From assembly GCF_900636915.1 (NCBI RefSeq), contig NZ_LR134327.1, forward strand, positions 62,001 through 126,000: DNA of 64,000 bases. Direction: 5' to 3'. Shown here in pieces: positions 8,961 through 19,427 of this stretch. The notes beneath the pieces were generated by a model. It saw only the letters and a list, made by a program, of their open reading frames with translations, searched no databases and was not told the origin of the DNA. Position numbers and translations under genes: made by a program. The DNA comes from Aggregatibacter aphrophilus ATCC 33389 (GTDB taxonomy: Bacteria; Pseudomonadota; Gammaproteobacteria; Enterobacterales; Pasteurellaceae). Position 1 is the stretch's first letter, and every line of letters starts with the position of its first letter.

Positions 8961-10619
8961 CTAAGCAAAACTCCACAGCAACAACGCTAATAACTGAGGT
9001 GAAATGATCCGCAAGAACATGGCAAGCGGATACACCGTGGCATAGGACAATGCCGCCGCACCATTTTCTTCTTTTATTGCATTGGCAAAAGCTAACGCCG
9101 GTGGATCGGTCATAGAGCCGGCCAGTACGCCACACAGAGACAGGTAATTCAGTTTGCTGTATAAACGGGCAATAATTCCAGTAACCAGCAATGGTACCAA
9201 AGTGATAATCACACCGTAGCCCATCCATTCTAAGCCGTCACCGTTTAATAATGTATCAAGGAAACTGCCACCGGATTTTAACCCCACCACAGCCAAGAAC
9301 AGCACAATACCTAATTCACGCAATGCAAGGTTGGCACTTGGCGGCATGAACCAATACAGTTTGCCCAAGGTACCAATACGCGCCAAAATTAACGCAATGA
9401 CTAGCGGTCCGCCTGCTAAACCTAATTTTAACGCCACAGGGAAGCCGGGAATGTAGAAAGGAATGGAACCGAACAGCACACCCAAACCAATACCGATAAA
9501 TACCGGTAACATTTGTACCTGTTGCAATTTCTGCGCGGCATTACCAATGACGGAAATGGCATTGTTCATGACATCGGTAGGTCCAACCATGTGCAAAACA
9601 TCACCGAATTGAAGTGTAGTATTGGCGGTAGGCACCAACTCCACCCCGGCACGGTTTAAACGGGAAATAACTACACCGTATCTTTGATGAATGCCCAAGG
9701 ATTTAATTTTTTTACCCAAGACTTTTTCACTGGTTACCACCACCCGTTCAGCACGAATTTCACTGCCAACCGTGGACGTTGGTACATCCATTTCATCACC
9801 GACAATTAAACGCATTTTTTTCAAGGCATTGATTTCGCCGACCAAATGCAAAATGTCATCTAAATAAATTTCCGTGTTAGCTTTCGGTACGCTAATGCTG
9901 TCACCTCGTTTTAAACGGGAACATACCACATCTCCCGTACCAAATCCCGGCACATCAATCAAACACAAGCCATCCAGATTCTTGTTAGTGACTTTAATAT
10001 CCATTGCGGTCAAAGATTCTTTGTCATGCCCACTTTCTTGCTTAAAATTGCGTTCCTCTTCATCAACGTTGACCTTAAAGAACAAACGTATCAACCACAT
10101 GGAGAGCAAAATACCGCAAATACCAAAAGGGTAAGCCATGGCGTAAGCCATCCCCATGGTTTCTGTGGTGCTGTTCATACCTAATTCAGACAGAATTTGT
10201 TGTCCCGCCCCAAGGGAAGGCGTATTGGTGACCGCACCAGAATAAATCCCCAAAATAATATCTAGCGGCACATTAGCCAATTTATGGATGAATACTACCG
10301 TTATCCCCCCAAGCAATACGATAAGAAACGCAAAACCGTTCAGTTTTAACCCTGAACGGCGCAAAGAAGAGAAAAACCCCGGCCCCACTTGAATCCCGAT
10401 GGTGTAAACAAACAGGATCAAACCGAATTCTTGCACAAAATGTAACGTATGCGTATCCAACTTTAGCCCGTACTGATTGGTAAAATGTGCCACAATAATT
10501 CCACCGAATAGTACGCCACCGACACCGAATCCCACGCCTTTGATCTTCCAGTGACCAATCCATAAACCGATCACTGCAACCAATGCCAACAAACTGATCG
10601 TAATTGCAATGTCGCTCAT
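8961..10619 (-). CDS. yidE: YidE-type AspT/YbjL family transporter
   Basis: This 552-residue membrane protein matches E. coli YidE closely from end to end ([69 protein letters not shown]). Its layout is an N-terminal membrane half (residues 1-170), two TrkA-C (RCK_C) domains at about 190-370 and a second membrane half. The family includes the aspartate:alanine exchanger AspT, but the substrate of YidE members is unknown. It is encoded divergently from the ABC transporter gene at 10777, the same neighbour pair I recall from H. influenzae (HI0035-HI0036). The ATG at 10619 is clear. Confidence 0.9.
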   Translation of the reverse strand: MSDIAITISLLALVAVIGLWIGHWKIKGVGFGVGGVLFGGIIVAHFTNQYGLKLDTHTLHFVQEFGLILFVYTIGIQVGPGFFSSLRRSGLKLNGFAFLIVLLGGITVVFIHKLANVPLDIILGIYSGAVTNTPSLGAGQQILSELGMNSTTETMGMAYAMAYPFGICGILLSMWLIRLFFKVNVDEEERNFKQESGHDKESLTAMDIKVTNKNLDGLCLIDVPGFGTGDVVCSRLKRGDSISVPKANTEIYLDDILHLVGEINALKKMRLIVGDEMDVPTSTVGSEIRAERVVVTSEKVLGKKIKSLGIHQRYGVVISRLNRAGVELVPTANTTLQFGDVLHMVGPTDVMNNAISVIGNAAQKLQQVQMLPVFIGIGLGVLFGSIPFYIPGFPVALKLGLAGGPLVIALILARIGTLGKLYWFMPPSANLALRELGIVLFLAVVGLKSGGSFLDTLLNGDGLEWMGYGVIITLVPLLVTGIIARLYSKLNYLSLCGVLAGSMTDPPALAFANAIKEENGAAALSYATVYPLAMFLRIISPQLLALLLWSFA

Positions 10620-10776
10620 AGTTACCTCAATTTAAAATTAACTGGAAAAGATTATAACAAGTTGATTTTTAACTTGCTGAGAAAAACCTAAAAAATGTTG
10701 CCTCTATCACATTTTTCCTTGCCTAATGAGAAAATCTTTTTAAAATGAACCGCACTTTTGTCTATCGGAATACTTT

Positions 10777-12561
10777 ATGGATTACACTCAAGAGATCATT
10801 ACATCTTCACTTTGGATCGCCCGCACTCTGGCGCTCACCGTTATTTTCTTCAGTCTCGGCATTTTTCTATTAGTCTGCTTTACCAATTGGGGCAAACAAT
10901 TTTGGACGTTTGCCGGTGGCTACCTTTCGCCAAAACGTAGTATCAAACCGCTATTATTCTTTGTATTGATCGTTACCCTGACGTTATTTAGCGTACGTCT
11001 AAGCTTGGTACATTCCACTTGGTATAACAATATGTATACTTCATTACAGGAATTTAACCAAGCCGTGTTTTGGAAGCAGATAATTTTATTCTGTTTTATT
11101 GCAGGCTTTTCCGTAACAGCAGCGTTAATCAGTTATTATTTAAACCAGCGTTTTTCCATTAACTGGATTGAATGGCTGAATACAGAACTCTTAGAAAAAT
11201 GGATGGATAAGCGTGCTTATTATAAAAGCCAATACATGAGCAACAATCTAGACAACCCGGATCAACGTATTCAACAAGACATACAATCTTATGTCAAAAC
11301 CACGCTTTCCCTCAGCACCGGCGTCATTGACGCAGTAACCTCCATGATTTCTTACACTATTTTATTATGGGGCTTGGCCGGTCCAATGACCTTGCTTGGT
11401 GTAGAAATTCCACGTGCAATGGTCTATTTAGTGTTCGCTTATGTCATTTTCACCACACTTATTGCCTTCTGGCTTGGTAAACCGTTAATTCGCCTTAACT
11501 TCGCTAACGAAAAATTAAACGCGAATTATCGTTATTCCTTAATCCGCGTAAAAGAATATGCGGAAAGCGTCGCTTTCTACGCCGGTGAAAAAGTAGAAAA
11601 AAACCTGTTATACAAACAATTCCGTGCAGTAATCCAGAATATGTGGGATATCGTGTTCCGGGCATTAAAGTTTTCCGGATTCAACTTGGTAGTTAGTCAG
11701 ATTTCGGTCGTTTTCCCGTTACTCATTCAAGTAGGTCGCTATTTTGAAAAACAAATTAAACTGGGCGATCTCATGCAAACCTTGCAAGTATTCGGCAAAT
11801 TACACTCCAATCTCTCTTTCTTCCGTAACACTTACGACAGTTTTGCCGAATACAAAGCAACCTTAGACCGTTTAACCGGCTTCCATTACAGTGTGGAATC
11901 CGCACAAAAACAAAGCAAAACCAATATTACCGATCACCCAACGGACGTTATTTTCCAACATCTCAGCGTGAAATCGCCGCTTGGTAAAACACTAATTAAC
12001 GATCTCAACCTCACTCTGCCGCAAGGAGATTCGTTGCTGATTCAAGGGCAATCCGGTGTGGGTAAAACCACCTTATTACGTACCGTGGCCGGTTTATGGT
12101 CTTACGCGCAAGGGGAAATCTTCTGCCCGCAACACAACACCCTGTTCTTGTCACAACGTCCTTATTTACCACAAGGCAACCTGCTCACGGCGCTCTATTA
12201 TCCCGGCTCTACCGAAAATGCCGATTTTGCCGAAATCAAGCAAGTGTTAGAACAAGTTCAATTGGCACATTTACAAGATCGTTTAGAACAGGAACAAGAC
12301 TGGACACGTATTCTTTCCCTTGGCGAACAACAACGCTTGGCTTTTGCCCGTTTGTTATTACACAAACCGAAAGTCGCATTCCTTGATGAAGCCAGCGCCA
12401 GCTTGGACGAAGGCATGGAACACGCTATGTATCGCTTAATTCGTGATAAATTGCCAAACACCACGATTATCAGCGTGGGGCACCGCTCTACCCTTATTCC
12501 ATTGCATCAACAGCAACTGGAATTGCGCGTAGATGGAGATTGGGTGTTAAACGCTAATTAG
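10777..12561 (+). CDS. YddA/SbmA-like ABC transporter, fused membrane and ATPase domains
   Basis: The 594-residue protein combines an SbmA/BacA-type membrane domain (about residues 15-350, five to six helices, with the conserved WYNNMYTSLQ segment) with a C-terminal ABC ATPase. The ATPase has Walker A GQSGVGKTTLL, signature LSLGEQQRLAFARLLL, Walker B KVAFLDEASASLDE and a switch His in SVGHRS. It resembles E. coli YddA and H. influenzae HI0036. The family is related to peroxisomal ABCD half-transporters and probably works as a homodimer. The substrate is not known; SbmA relatives import peptides, whereas fused versions are usually called exporters. A terminator follows. Confidence 0.88.
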   Translation: MDYTQEIITSSLWIARTLALTVIFFSLGIFLLVCFTNWGKQFWTFAGGYLSPKRSIKPLLFFVLIVTLTLFSVRLSLVHSTWYNNMYTSLQEFNQAVFWKQIILFCFIAGFSVTAALISYYLNQRFSINWIEWLNTELLEKWMDKRAYYKSQYMSNNLDNPDQRIQQDIQSYVKTTLSLSTGVIDAVTSMISYTILLWGLAGPMTLLGVEIPRAMVYLVFAYVIFTTLIAFWLGKPLIRLNFANEKLNANYRYSLIRVKEYAESVAFYAGEKVEKNLLYKQFRAVIQNMWDIVFRALKFSGFNLVVSQISVVFPLLIQVGRYFEKQIKLGDLMQTLQVFGKLHSNLSFFRNTYDSFAEYKATLDRLTGFHYSVESAQKQSKTNITDHPTDVIFQHLSVKSPLGKTLINDLNLTLPQGDSLLIQGQSGVGKTTLLRTVAGLWSYAQGEIFCPQHNTLFLSQRPYLPQGNLLTALYYPGSTENADFAEIKQVLEQVQLAHLQDRLEQEQDWTRILSLGEQQRLAFARLLLHKPKVAFLDEASASLDEGMEHAMYRLIRDKLPNTTIISVGHRSTLIPLHQQQLELRVDGDWVLNAN

Positions 12562-12581
12562 CTTTTGTGACTCTCAACTGT

Positions 12582-12640
12582 AAAGTGCGGTGGGTTTTCA
12601 GATGCCTTTAAAACATTTGAAAAACTCACCGCACTTTTTA
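12582..12640 (+). terminator. USS-pair terminator after the ABC transporter gene
   Basis: AAAGTGCGGTG (starting 12582) pairs with CACCGCACTTT (ending about 12637). The stem extends through TTTTCA/TGAAAA with small bulges and a TTTTTA tail. From here to 12814 the sequence is AT-rich and shows no gene. Confidence 0.75.
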
Positions 12641-12814
12641 TGGCTTAAACCAAAAAAGTAGATCTTTTTAGTAAATAAATTTCTGCCAGAATAAAATTTG
12701 GCATTAGGCAACAAAATCAGAACATTTCTCTTCAAACAAGAAAAATTTCAAACATTGATACCGATTTAATTTCAAAAAATCAGCAAAAACAGAGAGAAAA
12801 TGCTGATTTATTAT

Positions 12815-12842
12815 TTGACAGGCTTAATTAAATCCGTAATAT
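12815..12842 (+). promoter_or_regulatory. Promoter of the leu operon
   Basis: A perfect TTGACA (12815-12820) is followed 16 bases later by TAATAT (12837-12842). The implied transcript start lies about 30 nt upstream of the leuL leader ATG. A strong promoter ahead of an attenuator is the usual arrangement for amino-acid operons controlled by attenuation. Confidence 0.7.
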
Positions 12843-12878
12843 GTGGAGCGTTCTATAGATTTTTAACTAGGATTTTTC

Positions 12879-12938
12879 ATGTTTCACTCTGTTTCTTTAT
12901 CCCTCAACCTGCTGCTCTCACATTCTTTGTGCGGCTAA
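12879..12938 (+). CDS. leuL: leu operon leader peptide
   Basis: This is a 19-codon reading frame, MFHSVSLSLNLLLSHSLCG, with AGGA about six bases before its ATG. Six of its 19 residues are leucine, three of them consecutive (positions 11-13). It lies between a strong promoter and a terminator hairpin, directly upstream of leuA. It is too short to be found by normal gene calling, but composition and position identify it as the leader whose translation senses charged tRNA-Leu. Ribosome stalling at the Leu codons would favour an antiterminator and allow transcription into leuA. Confidence 0.88.
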   Translation: MFHSVSLSLNLLLSHSLCG

Positions 12939-12981
12939 GTTGTGGATGAAAAACAGTCAAATGTAAAACCCTCAAGATTTA

Positions 12982-13011
12982 AACCCGCACTCTAACTTGC
13001 GGGTTTTTTTG
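12982..13011 (+). terminator. leu attenuator
   Basis: AACCCGCA (12982-12989) and TGCGGGTT (12998-13005) form an 8-bp stem followed directly by a run of T. It lies 44 nt after the leuL stop and 58 nt before leuA. Some sequence just after leuL (GTGCGGCTAAGTTG) could pair with parts of the leader; I did not fold the alternative structures. Confidence 0.85.
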
Positions 13012-13068
13012 TTTAAAAATACCGTAAAAAACGACCGCACTTTGAGTGATTGAAAGAAGGAAAATGTT

Positions 13069-14616
13069 ATGACAGATCGCGTTATTATTTTTGATACGAC
13101 CTTGCGTGATGGGGAACAAGCGTTAAAAGCAAGCCTTACCGTAAAAGAAAAATTACAAATTGCCCTTGCTTTAGAGCGTTTAGGCGTGGATGTCATGGAA
13201 GTGGGTTTTCCTGTTTCCTCACAAGGGGATTTTGAATCCGTACAAACTATCGCACGCCATATCAAAAATAGTCGTGTCGCGGCACTTTCCCGTGCGGTAG
13301 ATAAAGACATTGATGCAGCCTACGAAGCCTTAAAAGTGGCGGAAGCTTTCCGTATTCACACCTTTATTGCCAGTTCCGCATTACACGTTGAAGCCAAATT
13401 AAAACGCACCTTTGACGATGTGGTTGAAATGGCGGTGGCAGCAGTGAAACGCGCGCGTAACTACACTGATGATGTGGAATTTTCCTGCGAGGACGCAGGG
13501 AGAACCGGTATCGACAATATCTGCCGCATTGTGGAAGCGGCAATCAACGCCGGCGCAACTACCGTCAACATTCCCGATACTGTGGGCTACTGCTTACCGA
13601 TGGAGTACGGCAACATCATCGCTCAAGTACGCAACCGCGTACCAAACATCGACAAAGCCATTATTTCCGTGTACTGCCACAACGACTTAGGCATGGCGAC
13701 CGCCAACTCTTTAACCGCCGTACAAAACGGCGCGCGCCAAATTGAATGTACCATCAACGGCATCGGCGAACGTGCAGGCAACACTGCATTAGAAGAAGTG
13801 GTCATGGCGATTAAAACTCGCCAGGCACTCTTCGGTGTAGACACACGAATTAATACCCAAGAAATTCATCGTGTCAGTCAAATGGTCAGCCAGCTTTGCA
13901 ACATGCCAATTCAGCCTAATAAAGCGATTGTAGGTTCCAATGCTTTTGCACACTCTTCCGGTATTCACCAAGACGGTATGTTGAAAAACAAAAATACCTA
14001 CGAAATCATGTCACCGGAAACTATCGGCTTGAAAAAAGAGAAGTTGAACTTAACCGCGCGTTCCGGCCGTGCTGCGGTGAAAGGCCACATGGCCGACATG
14101 GGCTACACCGAACAAGATTACGATTTGGATAAATTGTACGATTCCTTCTTAAAATTGGCGGACAAAAAAGGCCAAGTGTTCGATTATGACTTGGAAGCTT
14201 TGGCGTTCATTGATATGCAGCAAGGGGATGAAGATCGTTTGGTGTTAGATAAACTCTCTGCACACTCTACTAAAGAATATCCAGCCACTGCTTTTGTTCA
14301 AGTAGAATTAGATGGCAAGAAATTAAGCACTTCATCAATTGGTGGTAACGGCCCGGTCGATGCGGTTTACAATGCTATCTTGAACTTAACCGGCTTAGAA
14401 ATCAAAATGTCTCACTATAACTTAACCGCTAAAGGTGAAGGCGCTGAAGCATTAGGTCAGGTGGATATCGTGGTTGAACATGAAGGCCGTAAATTCCATG
14501 GTGTTGGTTTAGCGACAGACATCGTTGAATCTTCCGCGCTTGCTTTAGTGCACGCCATCAATGCAATTTATCGGGCGCATAAGGTAGCAAATATTAAGAA
14601 TCATAAACATCATTAA
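13069..14616 (+). CDS. leuA: 2-isopropylmalate synthase
   Basis: LeuA condenses acetyl-CoA with 2-oxoisovalerate, the first committed step of leucine synthesis. The 515-residue product starts [22 protein letters not shown], the DmpG/HMGL-like TIM-barrel signature. It contains [20 protein letters not shown] (metal-binding His/Asp), NALEEVVMA and SGIHQDGML. The C-terminal portion from about residue 390 is the allosteric leucine-binding domain. Length is close to E. coli LeuA (523). The ATG has AAGAAGGA upstream. It is first in the leuABCD operon and lies behind the leuL attenuator, so leucine supply controls it both transcriptionally and by feedback. Confidence 0.96.
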   Translation: MTDRVIIFDTTLRDGEQALKASLTVKEKLQIALALERLGVDVMEVGFPVSSQGDFESVQTIARHIKNSRVAALSRAVDKDIDAAYEALKVAEAFRIHTFIASSALHVEAKLKRTFDDVVEMAVAAVKRARNYTDDVEFSCEDAGRTGIDNICRIVEAAINAGATTVNIPDTVGYCLPMEYGNIIAQVRNRVPNIDKAIISVYCHNDLGMATANSLTAVQNGARQIECTINGIGERAGNTALEEVVMAIKTRQALFGVDTRINTQEIHRVSQMVSQLCNMPIQPNKAIVGSNAFAHSSGIHQDGMLKNKNTYEIMSPETIGLKKEKLNLTARSGRAAVKGHMADMGYTEQDYDLDKLYDSFLKLADKKGQVFDYDLEALAFIDMQQGDEDRLVLDKLSAHSTKEYPATAFVQVELDGKKLSTSSIGGNGPVDAVYNAILNLTGLEIKMSHYNLTAKGEGAEALGQVDIVVEHEGRKFHGVGLATDIVESSALALVHAINAIYRAHKVANIKNHKHH

Positions 14617-14623
14617 TCCCTTC

Positions 14624-14690
14624 GTAGGGACAGGCTTTATGCCTGTCCAATATTAACGAGTAATCGGACAGGCATAAAGCCTGTCCCTAC
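14624..14690. repeat. Intergenic inverted repeat (two 25-bp palindromic arms)
   Basis: Arm one (14624-14648) and arm two (14666-14690) are perfect reverse complements, separated by 17 bases. Each arm is itself palindromic (GGACAGGC...GCCTGTCC), so the element can form two small hairpins or one 25-bp stem. It occupies nearly all of the leuA-leuB gap. This is the form expected of a REP/BIME-like dispersed repeat. No T-run follows, so it is probably not a complete terminator, though it may influence relative leuA and leuB expression. Confidence 0.85.
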
Positions 14691-14714
14691 AACTAAATAA
14701 CAAATAAAGGATAA

Positions 14715-15797
<1,083 letters not shown>

Positions 15798-15825
15798 GTC
15801 GCAATCGATAGCGCGTGTCTCCCGA

Positions 15826-17054
15826 CCACAACTGTTCGAAACCTGAGAAAAAGGTAAAATCACCTTATTAACAGAGAGAGGTGAGCGATGAAACTCAGAG
15901 AAATCTTAAGCTATATTCCGAAAGAACAGTTAAGAATGTTTGCATTGGAATATCAAGTTGACCGTCAAGTGAAAAAATTAAGCGGTGAAGTGATGTTTTA
16001 TTTACTGCTATTTTCATCATTAAATGTACGACATAACAGCTTAAGAACATTAGAGCAATTTTACAGTTCTCCGACCTTTACCGGATTATTTGATAAACCG
16101 ATAAAGCATGCAAAATATAATTCGATTGGCGACCGATTAAGAACCATTAATGCGGATTATTTTAAAGCAATTTTCGAGTCAGTATTAAGTCGATATAGTG
16201 ACAGTTATTTAAAACCGAAAGATAACATTATCGCTTTTGATTCCACAATCGTGACGCTTTCAAGTAAGTTATTAAAAACGGGAATGAAAGTGGGGAGCTA
16301 TCAGGGAGTAAACGGAATCAAGTTCAGTGTGGCGTTTTCGAGCGTACCGGTAAAATCAAAACTGTTTACGCAACGGGTTTATTCCTCGGAAGATGTTGCG
16401 CTCAAAGAGCTGATTGTAGAATGTCCGTTGAGCCGGGATAATATCTTATTGTTTGATATGGGAATTCAGTCAAGAAATACGTTTGATGAATTTACCGATA
16501 AACATTTTACCTTTGTGACCCGGATTCGTGAGATAGCGCGTTATCGGGTCATGAGTGAAAATCCGGTAGAAATCCGGGAGACGGCAAGTATGGTTATACA
16601 ATCGGATTATAATGTCAGATTATTTAATAAGGAAAATAAAGAAACCCGACATATTTTTCGATTAATTATCGCGAGATTAAAAGAGAAGGATGAAGAGATT
16701 TACTTTCTGACAAACCATGCGGATTATTCGGCAACGGAAATAGCTGAGTTATATAAGAGACGTTGGGAAATCGAAGTTTTTTTCAAATTTATTAAGCAAC
16801 ATTTAGACTTCAGCCATTTACTTTCACGTAATGAAAATGGCATGAAAGTGGAGATGTATATGACGTTAATTACGGCGATTTTATTAATTGTTTATAAGAA
16901 AGAGAACGGTTTATCCGGTTATAAGATGGCGAAGTTAAAATTAGCCATTGAAATTGAAAGTCTTTTAATTAAAGAGATAGTTTTAATTTGTGGCGGAGAC
17001 CCAAGCGGGGTTGACCGTCTTTGGGTTCCAAGTTAAGGTTTCGAACAGCTGTGG
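15826..17054 (+). mobile_element. IS4-family insertion sequence, 1229 bp, with 8-bp target duplication
   Basis: The ends are 18-bp inverted repeats with one mismatch: CCACAACTGTTCGAAACC at the left, and CCACAGCTGTTCGAAACC as the complement of the right end. The element is flanked on both sides by the direct repeat TCTCCCGA (15818-15825 and 17055-17062), read here as an 8-bp target duplication. The single transposase gene fills it and is oriented with the leu operon. Intact ends, clean duplication and an uninterrupted transposase point to a recent insertion. Confidence 0.88.
15888..17036 (+). CDS. IS4-family DDE transposase
   Basis: The 382-residue product has the RNase H-like DDE layout of IS4-family enzymes. 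The first Asp is D118 (NIIAFDSTIV), the second D190 (ILLFDMGIQS), and the catalytic Glu lies in the diagnostic Y-2-R-3-E-6-K signature (Y289, R292, E296, K303; YKRRWEIEVFFKFIK). The N-terminal 110 residues are probably the DNA-binding part. A GAGAGAGGTGAGCG stretch supplies the SD. The reading frame is intact, so the enzyme is probably functional. Base composition is noticeably more AT-rich than leuB and leuC around it, in keeping with a mobile gene. I cannot name the exact IS. Confidence 0.9.
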   Translation: MKLREILSYIPKEQLRMFALEYQVDRQVKKLSGEVMFYLLLFSSLNVRHNSLRTLEQFYSSPTFTGLFDKPIKHAKYNSIGDRLRTINADYFKAIFESVLSRYSDSYLKPKDNIIAFDSTIVTLSSKLLKTGMKVGSYQGVNGIKFSVAFSSVPVKSKLFTQRVYSSEDVALKELIVECPLSRDNILLFDMGIQSRNTFDEFTDKHFTFVTRIREIARYRVMSENPVEIRETASMVIQSDYNVRLFNKENKETRHIFRLIIARLKEKDEEIYFLTNHADYSATEIAELYKRRWEIEVFFKFIKQHLDFSHLLSRNENGMKVEMYMTLITAILLIVYKKENGLSGYKMAKLKLAIEIESLLIKEIVLICGGDPSGVDRLWVPS

Positions 17055-17220
17055 TCTCCCGACGCGTGCTTATATAAATAAAATTAGGGCACGCGTCAGG
17101 AGACGCCGCCATCAATGTCGGAGTCTAGTTATCTGGTACAGCCCTAAAAACAATTAAAGTGCGGTTTAAAACACTGTCAAATTTGACCGCACTTACTACT
17201 CTAACGAATTGAGAAAAATT

Positions 17221-18627
17221 ATGGCAAAAACTCTTTACGAAAAATTATTCGATGCCCATGTGGTGTACGAAGCCGAAGGCGAAACGCCGATTTTGTATAT
17301 CAACCGTCATTTAATCCATGAAGTAACCAGTCCGCAAGCTTTTGATGGGCTACGTGTCGCAGGCCGTCAAGTGCGCCAAGTAAGCAAAACTTTCGGTACC
17401 ATGGATCACAGTATTTCTACTCAAGTACGCGATGTGAACAAACTTGAAGGCCAAGCAAAAATTCAAGTATTGGAGCTCGCCAAAAACACAAAAGCGACCG
17501 GTATTCAATTATTCGACATGACCACAAAAGAGCAAGGCATCGTGCATGTGATGGGGCCTGAGCAAGGCTTAACGTTGCCAGGTATGACGATCGTCTGCGG
17601 TGACTCCCACACGGCAACCCACGGAGCCTTCGGAGCTTTAGCATTTGGCATCGGTACCTCCGAAGTAGAACACGTGTTAGCGACACAAACCTTAAAACAA
17701 GCCCGTGCAAAAAGCATGAAAATTGAAGTGCGCGGCAAAGTGGCGCCTGGCATTACAGCAAAAGACATTATTCTTGCCATTATCGGTAAAACCACTATGG
17801 CGGGCGGCACAGGCCATGTAGTGGAGTTCTGTGGTGAAGCTATTCGAGACCTTTCCATGGAAGGCAGAATGACGGTGTGCAACATGGCAATCGAAATGGG
17901 CGCGAAAGCAGGCTTAATCGCACCGGATGAAACCACTTTCGAATACTTAAAAGGCCGTCCACATGCACCGAAAGGTAAGGATTGGGATGATGCTGTCGCT
18001 TATTGGAAAACCCTAAAATCTGACGATGATGCGAAATTTGACACGGTGGTGACCTTAGACGCCAAAGATATTGCACCGCAAGTCACTTGGGGCACGAACC
18101 CGGGGCAAGTAATCGGTATCGACCAACGAGTGCCGAATCTAACAGAAATGACCGATCCCGTCACTCGCGCTTCTGCTGAAAAAGCCTTGAATTATATTGG
18201 CTTAGACGCTAACGCTGATTTAAAAGATATTCCTGTAGATCAGGTATTTATCGGCTCTTGCACGAATGCCCGTATCGAAGATTTACGCGCGGCGGCGGTG
18301 ATGAAAGGACGCAAAAAAGCCGATAACGTAAAACGCATTTTAGTGGTGCCGGGCTCCAGTTTAGTAAAAGAACAAGCGGAAAAAGAAGGCTTGGATAAAA
18401 TCTTTATTGAAGCCGGTGCCGAGTGGCGTAATCCGGGCTGTTCCATGTGTTTAGGGATGAACGATGACCGTTTAGGTGAATGGGAACGTTGTGCTTCCAC
18501 TTCGAACCGTAACTTTGAAGGTCGCCAAGGCCGTAACGGTCGCACTCACTTAGTAAGCCCGGCTATGGCGGCAGCTGCCGGTATGTTCGGTAAATTCGTT
18601 GATATTCGTGACGTGACATTAAATTAA
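17221..18627 (+). CDS. leuC: 3-isopropylmalate dehydratase large subunit
   Basis: LeuC carries the 4Fe-4S cluster of isopropylmalate isomerase and works with LeuD. The 468-residue protein begins [15 protein letters not shown]. It contains the aconitase-family segments [46 protein letters not shown] and GCSMCLGMN, which supply the three cluster cysteines. The ATG at 17221 fits the family length (466 in E. coli); a TTG four codons upstream is rejected. Because an insertion sequence and a hairpin now lie between leuB and leuC, expression of leuCD may depend on read-through or a local promoter. An inverted uptake-signal pair (17157-17194) lies just upstream. Confidence 0.96.
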   Translation: MAKTLYEKLFDAHVVYEAEGETPILYINRHLIHEVTSPQAFDGLRVAGRQVRQVSKTFGTMDHSISTQVRDVNKLEGQAKIQVLELAKNTKATGIQLFDMTTKEQGIVHVMGPEQGLTLPGMTIVCGDSHTATHGAFGALAFGIGTSEVEHVLATQTLKQARAKSMKIEVRGKVAPGITAKDIILAIIGKTTMAGGTGHVVEFCGEAIRDLSMEGRMTVCNMAIEMGAKAGLIAPDETTFEYLKGRPHAPKGKDWDDAVAYWKTLKSDDDAKFDTVVTLDAKDIAPQVTWGTNPGQVIGIDQRVPNLTEMTDPVTRASAEKALNYIGLDANADLKDIPVDQVFIGSCTNARIEDLRAAAVMKGRKKADNVKRILVVPGSSLVKEQAEKEGLDKIFIEAGAEWRNPGCSMCLGMNDDRLGEWERCASTSNRNFEGRQGRNGRTHLVSPAMAAAAGMFGKFVDIRDVTLN

Positions 18628-18637
18628 GGAGCAGAAA

Positions 18638-19246
18638 ATGGCAGGATTTAAACAACTTTCAGGCTTAGTAGTGCCATTGGATGCCGCGAATGTGGACACA
18701 GATGCGATTATTCCAAAACAATTTTTACAAGCCATTACCCGCGTAGGTTTCGGCAAACACTTATTCCACGAATGGCGTTATTTGGATGTAGAAGGCACCA
18801 AACCGAATCCGGAATTTGTGCTGAATTACCTACAATATCAGGGGGCGACTATTTTATTAGCACGTAAAAACCTCGGCTGTGGTTCTTCTCGTGAACACGC
18901 CCCTTGGGCGCTTGCCGATTATGGTTTCAAAGTGATGATCGCACCAAGTTTTGCGGATATTTTCTATAACAACAGTTTGAACAACCACATGTTACCAATT
19001 CGTTTAAGCGAAGAGGAAGTGGAAGAAATCTTCCAATGGGTGTGGGCGAATGAAGGCAAGCCAATTCATGTGGACTTGGAAGCCATGACCATGACCGTGA
19101 CCGTAGGCGACAAAGTTTATACCTTTGAACTGGATGAATTCCGCCGTCATTGTTTGTTAAACGGCTTGGATAATATCGGTTTAACCCTTCAACACGAAGA
19201 CAAAATCGCAGAATACGAAAGTAAAATTCCGGCATTCTTGCGTTAA
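18638..19246 (+). CDS. leuD: 3-isopropylmalate dehydratase small subunit
   Basis: LeuD is the swivelling small subunit that completes the isomerase active site with LeuC. The 202-residue product begins [30 protein letters not shown] and has the conserved [15 protein letters not shown] segment and the [17 protein letters not shown] motif. It lies ten bases after leuC with AAGGAG as its SD, so the two subunits are translationally paired. An intrinsic terminator at 19289 closes the operon. Confidence 0.97.
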   Translation: MAGFKQLSGLVVPLDAANVDTDAIIPKQFLQAITRVGFGKHLFHEWRYLDVEGTKPNPEFVLNYLQYQGATILLARKNLGCGSSREHAPWALADYGFKVMIAPSFADIFYNNSLNNHMLPIRLSEEEVEEIFQWVWANEGKPIHVDLEAMTMTVTVGDKVYTFELDEFRRHCLLNGLDNIGLTLQHEDKIAEYESKIPAFLR

Positions 19247-19288
19247 CTTTTTCTTACTCGGAAAGCAGATATTCTCTGCGTAAGTAAA

Positions 19289-19316
19289 AAGGCGGACAAT
19301 TTGTCCGCCTTCTTTC
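19289..19316 (+). terminator. Terminator of the leu operon
   Basis: AAGGCGGACA (19289-19298) pairs with TGTCCGCCTT (19302-19311), a perfect 10-bp stem, followed by CTTTC. The U-run is short but the position, 42 nt after leuD, is right. Confidence 0.7.
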
Positions 19317-19427
19317 ATAAAAAAACACATCAAAAATGACTCTCCATCGAATCAAGTTCGATTGTTCGCCCTGATGGGGTCGTTGGCAAAGCCAACGTTC
19401 AAATCTGTTGGATTTTTTGACCGCACT

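Larger units (their letters stand above)
15813..17106. repeat. Hairpin repeat in the leuB-leuC gap, split by the insertion sequence
   Basis: If the insertion sequence and one target copy are removed, bases 15813-15825 join 17063-17069 to give a left arm that pairs with 17089-17106. Eighteen positions pair with two mismatches, around an AT-rich loop of about 19 bases. The arms read GCGTCTCC(T/C)GACGCGTGC in consensus. The pre-insertion gap between leuB and leuC therefore held a stable hairpin, in the same relative place as the 25-bp repeat between leuA and leuB. Confidence 0.7.

Noticed and set aside
12642..12814. A small gene between the ABC transporter terminator and the leu promoter
   Set aside because: AT-rich, frames are short and without SD; nothing protein-like was seen.
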